This document shows, piece by piece, positions 5,276 through 6,174 of a stretch of 6,174 bases of DNA (positions within the stretch are counted from its first letter, which is position 1; every line of letters starts with the position of its first letter). Below the pieces are notes generated by a model, which was not told where the DNA came from, ran no database searches, and saw nothing but the letters and a program-made list of their open reading frames with translations. Made by a program: the position numbers and the translations under genes. Where the stretch lies: the NCBI GenBank assembly GCA_035707105.1, contig DASSUI010000082.1, positions 1-6,174 on the forward strand. The letters are read 5' to 3'. This stretch comes from JACDAN01 sp035707105. Lineage in GTDB: Bacteria > Actinomycetota > Thermoleophilia > Gaiellales > Gaiellaceae.

Positions 5276-6174
5276 GTGGGCGGCAAGCTCTCTTTCGACG
5301 TGCTCGTCATCGGATCGGGAGCCTCCGGGCTCGCCGCCGCCGTCTCCGCCGAGCGGGCCGGCGCTCGGGTCGCGCTGGCGACGAAAGGCGCACTCCAGTC
5401 GTGCAACTCCGCGAAGGCGCAGGGCGGGATCCAGGCGGCGTTTGGCGACGACGACTCACCCGAGATCCACGCCGAGGACGTGTGGCGCTCGTCGCACGAG
5501 ACGGCCGACCGGCGGCTCGTGGAGGTCCTGACGAGCGAGGCGCCGTCCGCGATCCACTGGCTCGAGGAGCTCGGCGTCGAGTTCACGCCCGAGAACGGCG
5601 GCTACCGGCTCGCGCGGTGCGGCGGCGCCTCGCGCAAGCGGCTCCTCCAGGTCGGCGACCGGACGGGCCTCGCCATCACGATGGCGCTCAAGGACGCGTT
5701 CGAGGCGGGTTCGGGAACGGCGTTCCCGAAGTCGCCGCTGAGCTCGCTGGAGCCCGTGGAGAACGGCTGGCTCGCGCGCTGCGGGGAGCATGAGATCGAG
5801 GCGGCCACCGTCGTGCTCGCCGCCGGCGGGCGCTGCTTCCGCGAGGCGAAGGAGCGGGGCGAGCTCTCCACTAACCATCCCGGCGCGACGGGCGAGGTCA
5901 CGCAGATCGCCCTCGACCTCGGCGCCGAGGCGCGGGACCTCGACGCGCTGCAGTACCACCCGAACGGCGGTGCCTGGCCCGAGACGATGCAGGGCTACTC
6001 GATCCCCGAGACGACGCGCGCATACGGCGCCGTGCTCCTGAACGCCGACGGCGAGGAGTTCACGGACTCCCTCGGCCCGCGCGACGCGGTGTCGCAGGCG
6101 ATCTTCGACGAGGTCGAGGCCGGCCGCGGCGTGCTCACCGAGGACGGTCGCCCGGCGGTCTGGCTGGACACGAC
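5276..6174 (+). CDS. FAD-dependent oxidoreductase, fumarate reductase / L-aspartate oxidase family; runs off the right edge
   Basis: N-terminal 299 codons of a flavoprotein in the succinate dehydrogenase, fumarate reductase and NadB superfamily, which interconverts alkane- and alkene-type dicarboxylates or oxidises aspartate. The dinucleotide-binding loop VIGSGASGLAAA spans 11-22 and the FAD motif SAKAQGGIQAA spans 45-55. GDRTGLAI (127-134), the second FAD contact LAAGG (181-185), the substrate loop LQYHPNGG (225-232) and LGPRDAVSQAI (266-276) follow. The last matches FrdA, where its arginine (Arg269 here) is the catalytic proton donor. The covalent FAD-linking histidine of SdhA and FrdA is Asn44 here, so FAD should be non-covalent as in NadB. 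The usual TEGxRGEG is altered to PETTRAYG (244-251). The GTG start is the only one that leaves the FAD loop intact at the N-terminus. NadB, a soluble fumarate reductase or another enoate reductase all remain possible; the capping and C-terminal domains are outside the window. Confidence 0.88.
   Translation, partial: MGGKLSFDVLVIGSGASGLAAAVSAERAGARVALATKGALQSCNSAKAQGGIQAAFGDDDSPEIHAEDVWRSSHETADRRLVEVLTSEAPSAIHWLEELGVEFTPENGGYRLARCGGASRKRLLQVGDRTGLAITMALKDAFEAGSGTAFPKSPLSSLEPVENGWLARCGEHEIEAATVVLAAGGRCFREAKERGELSTNHPGATGEVTQIALDLGAEARDLDALQYHPNGGAWPETMQGYSIPETTRAYGAVLLNADGEEFTDSLGPRDAVSQAIFDEVEAGRGVLTEDGRPAVWLDT
5710..5730. repeat. Perfect 9-bp inverted repeat inside the flavoprotein gene
   Basis: TTCGGGAAC (5710-5718) and GTTCCCGAA (5722-5730) are perfect inverted copies around a 3-base GGC loop, within codons about 145-152. 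The stretch falls between conserved motifs, in a segment likely to tolerate variation. It may be a chance palindrome, an mRNA hairpin or a short DNA-binding site. Confidence 0.55.

Noticed and set aside
1..6174. CRISPR arrays, tRNA or rRNA genes, insertion sequences, attachment sites
   Set aside because: I looked for regularly spaced repeats, cloverleaf-type arms, transposase motifs and long terminal repeats and found none.

Overview
This window is G+C-rich DNA whose third codon positions are almost all G or C. It has GTG and TTG starts and two genes without a Shine-Dalgarno sequence that sit just behind a -10-like hexamer. That combination suggests a high-GC actinobacterium. A deep-branching class such as Thermoleophilia is a guess from overall protein style and has not been shown. 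No rRNA, tRNA, CRISPR array or insertion sequence was seen.

Layout. The left half reads on the minus strand, from 3138 down to 1. First comes a secreted PhoX/DUF839-family protein (3138-1432), followed by a strong hairpin (1407-1382). Next are a bacterial sugar transferase of the undecaprenyl-phosphate glycosyl-1-phosphate transferase type (1351-662) and, after a 6-base gap, the N-terminal 218 codons of a glutamine-hydrolysing asparagine synthetase (655 to the window edge). The last two look like the start of a surface or exopolysaccharide cluster that continues off the left edge. The right half reads on the plus strand: a LysR-type regulator (3242-4132), a maleylacetate-reductase-like iron-alcohol-dehydrogenase family protein overlapping it by 4 bases (4129-5079), a 196-base gap with a hairpin and a promoter-like AT-rich pocket, and the N-terminal 299 codons of a fumarate reductase/L-aspartate oxidase family flavoprotein (5276 to the right edge).

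How they fit together. The phoX-like gene and the lysR-like gene diverge from a 103-base intergenic region that holds a 6-bp inverted repeat, a LysR-box-like sequence and a -10-like hexamer. The regulator is translationally coupled to the reductase-like gene, so that pair is the most likely regulator-target unit. Maleylacetate reductases usually sit beside aromatic ring-cleavage genes, and none is visible here, so the substrate is unknown. The flavoprotein lacks the histidine that binds FAD covalently in succinate dehydrogenase and fumarate reductase, so it is probably a soluble enzyme.

Nothing here amounts to an undescribed multi-gene system. The most unusual points are the His/Lys/Gly-rich ends of the PhoX-like protein, with an LPNTG just before the C-terminal tail and no Tat motif, the altered active-site positions in both plus-strand enzymes, and the lysR-reductase overlap.
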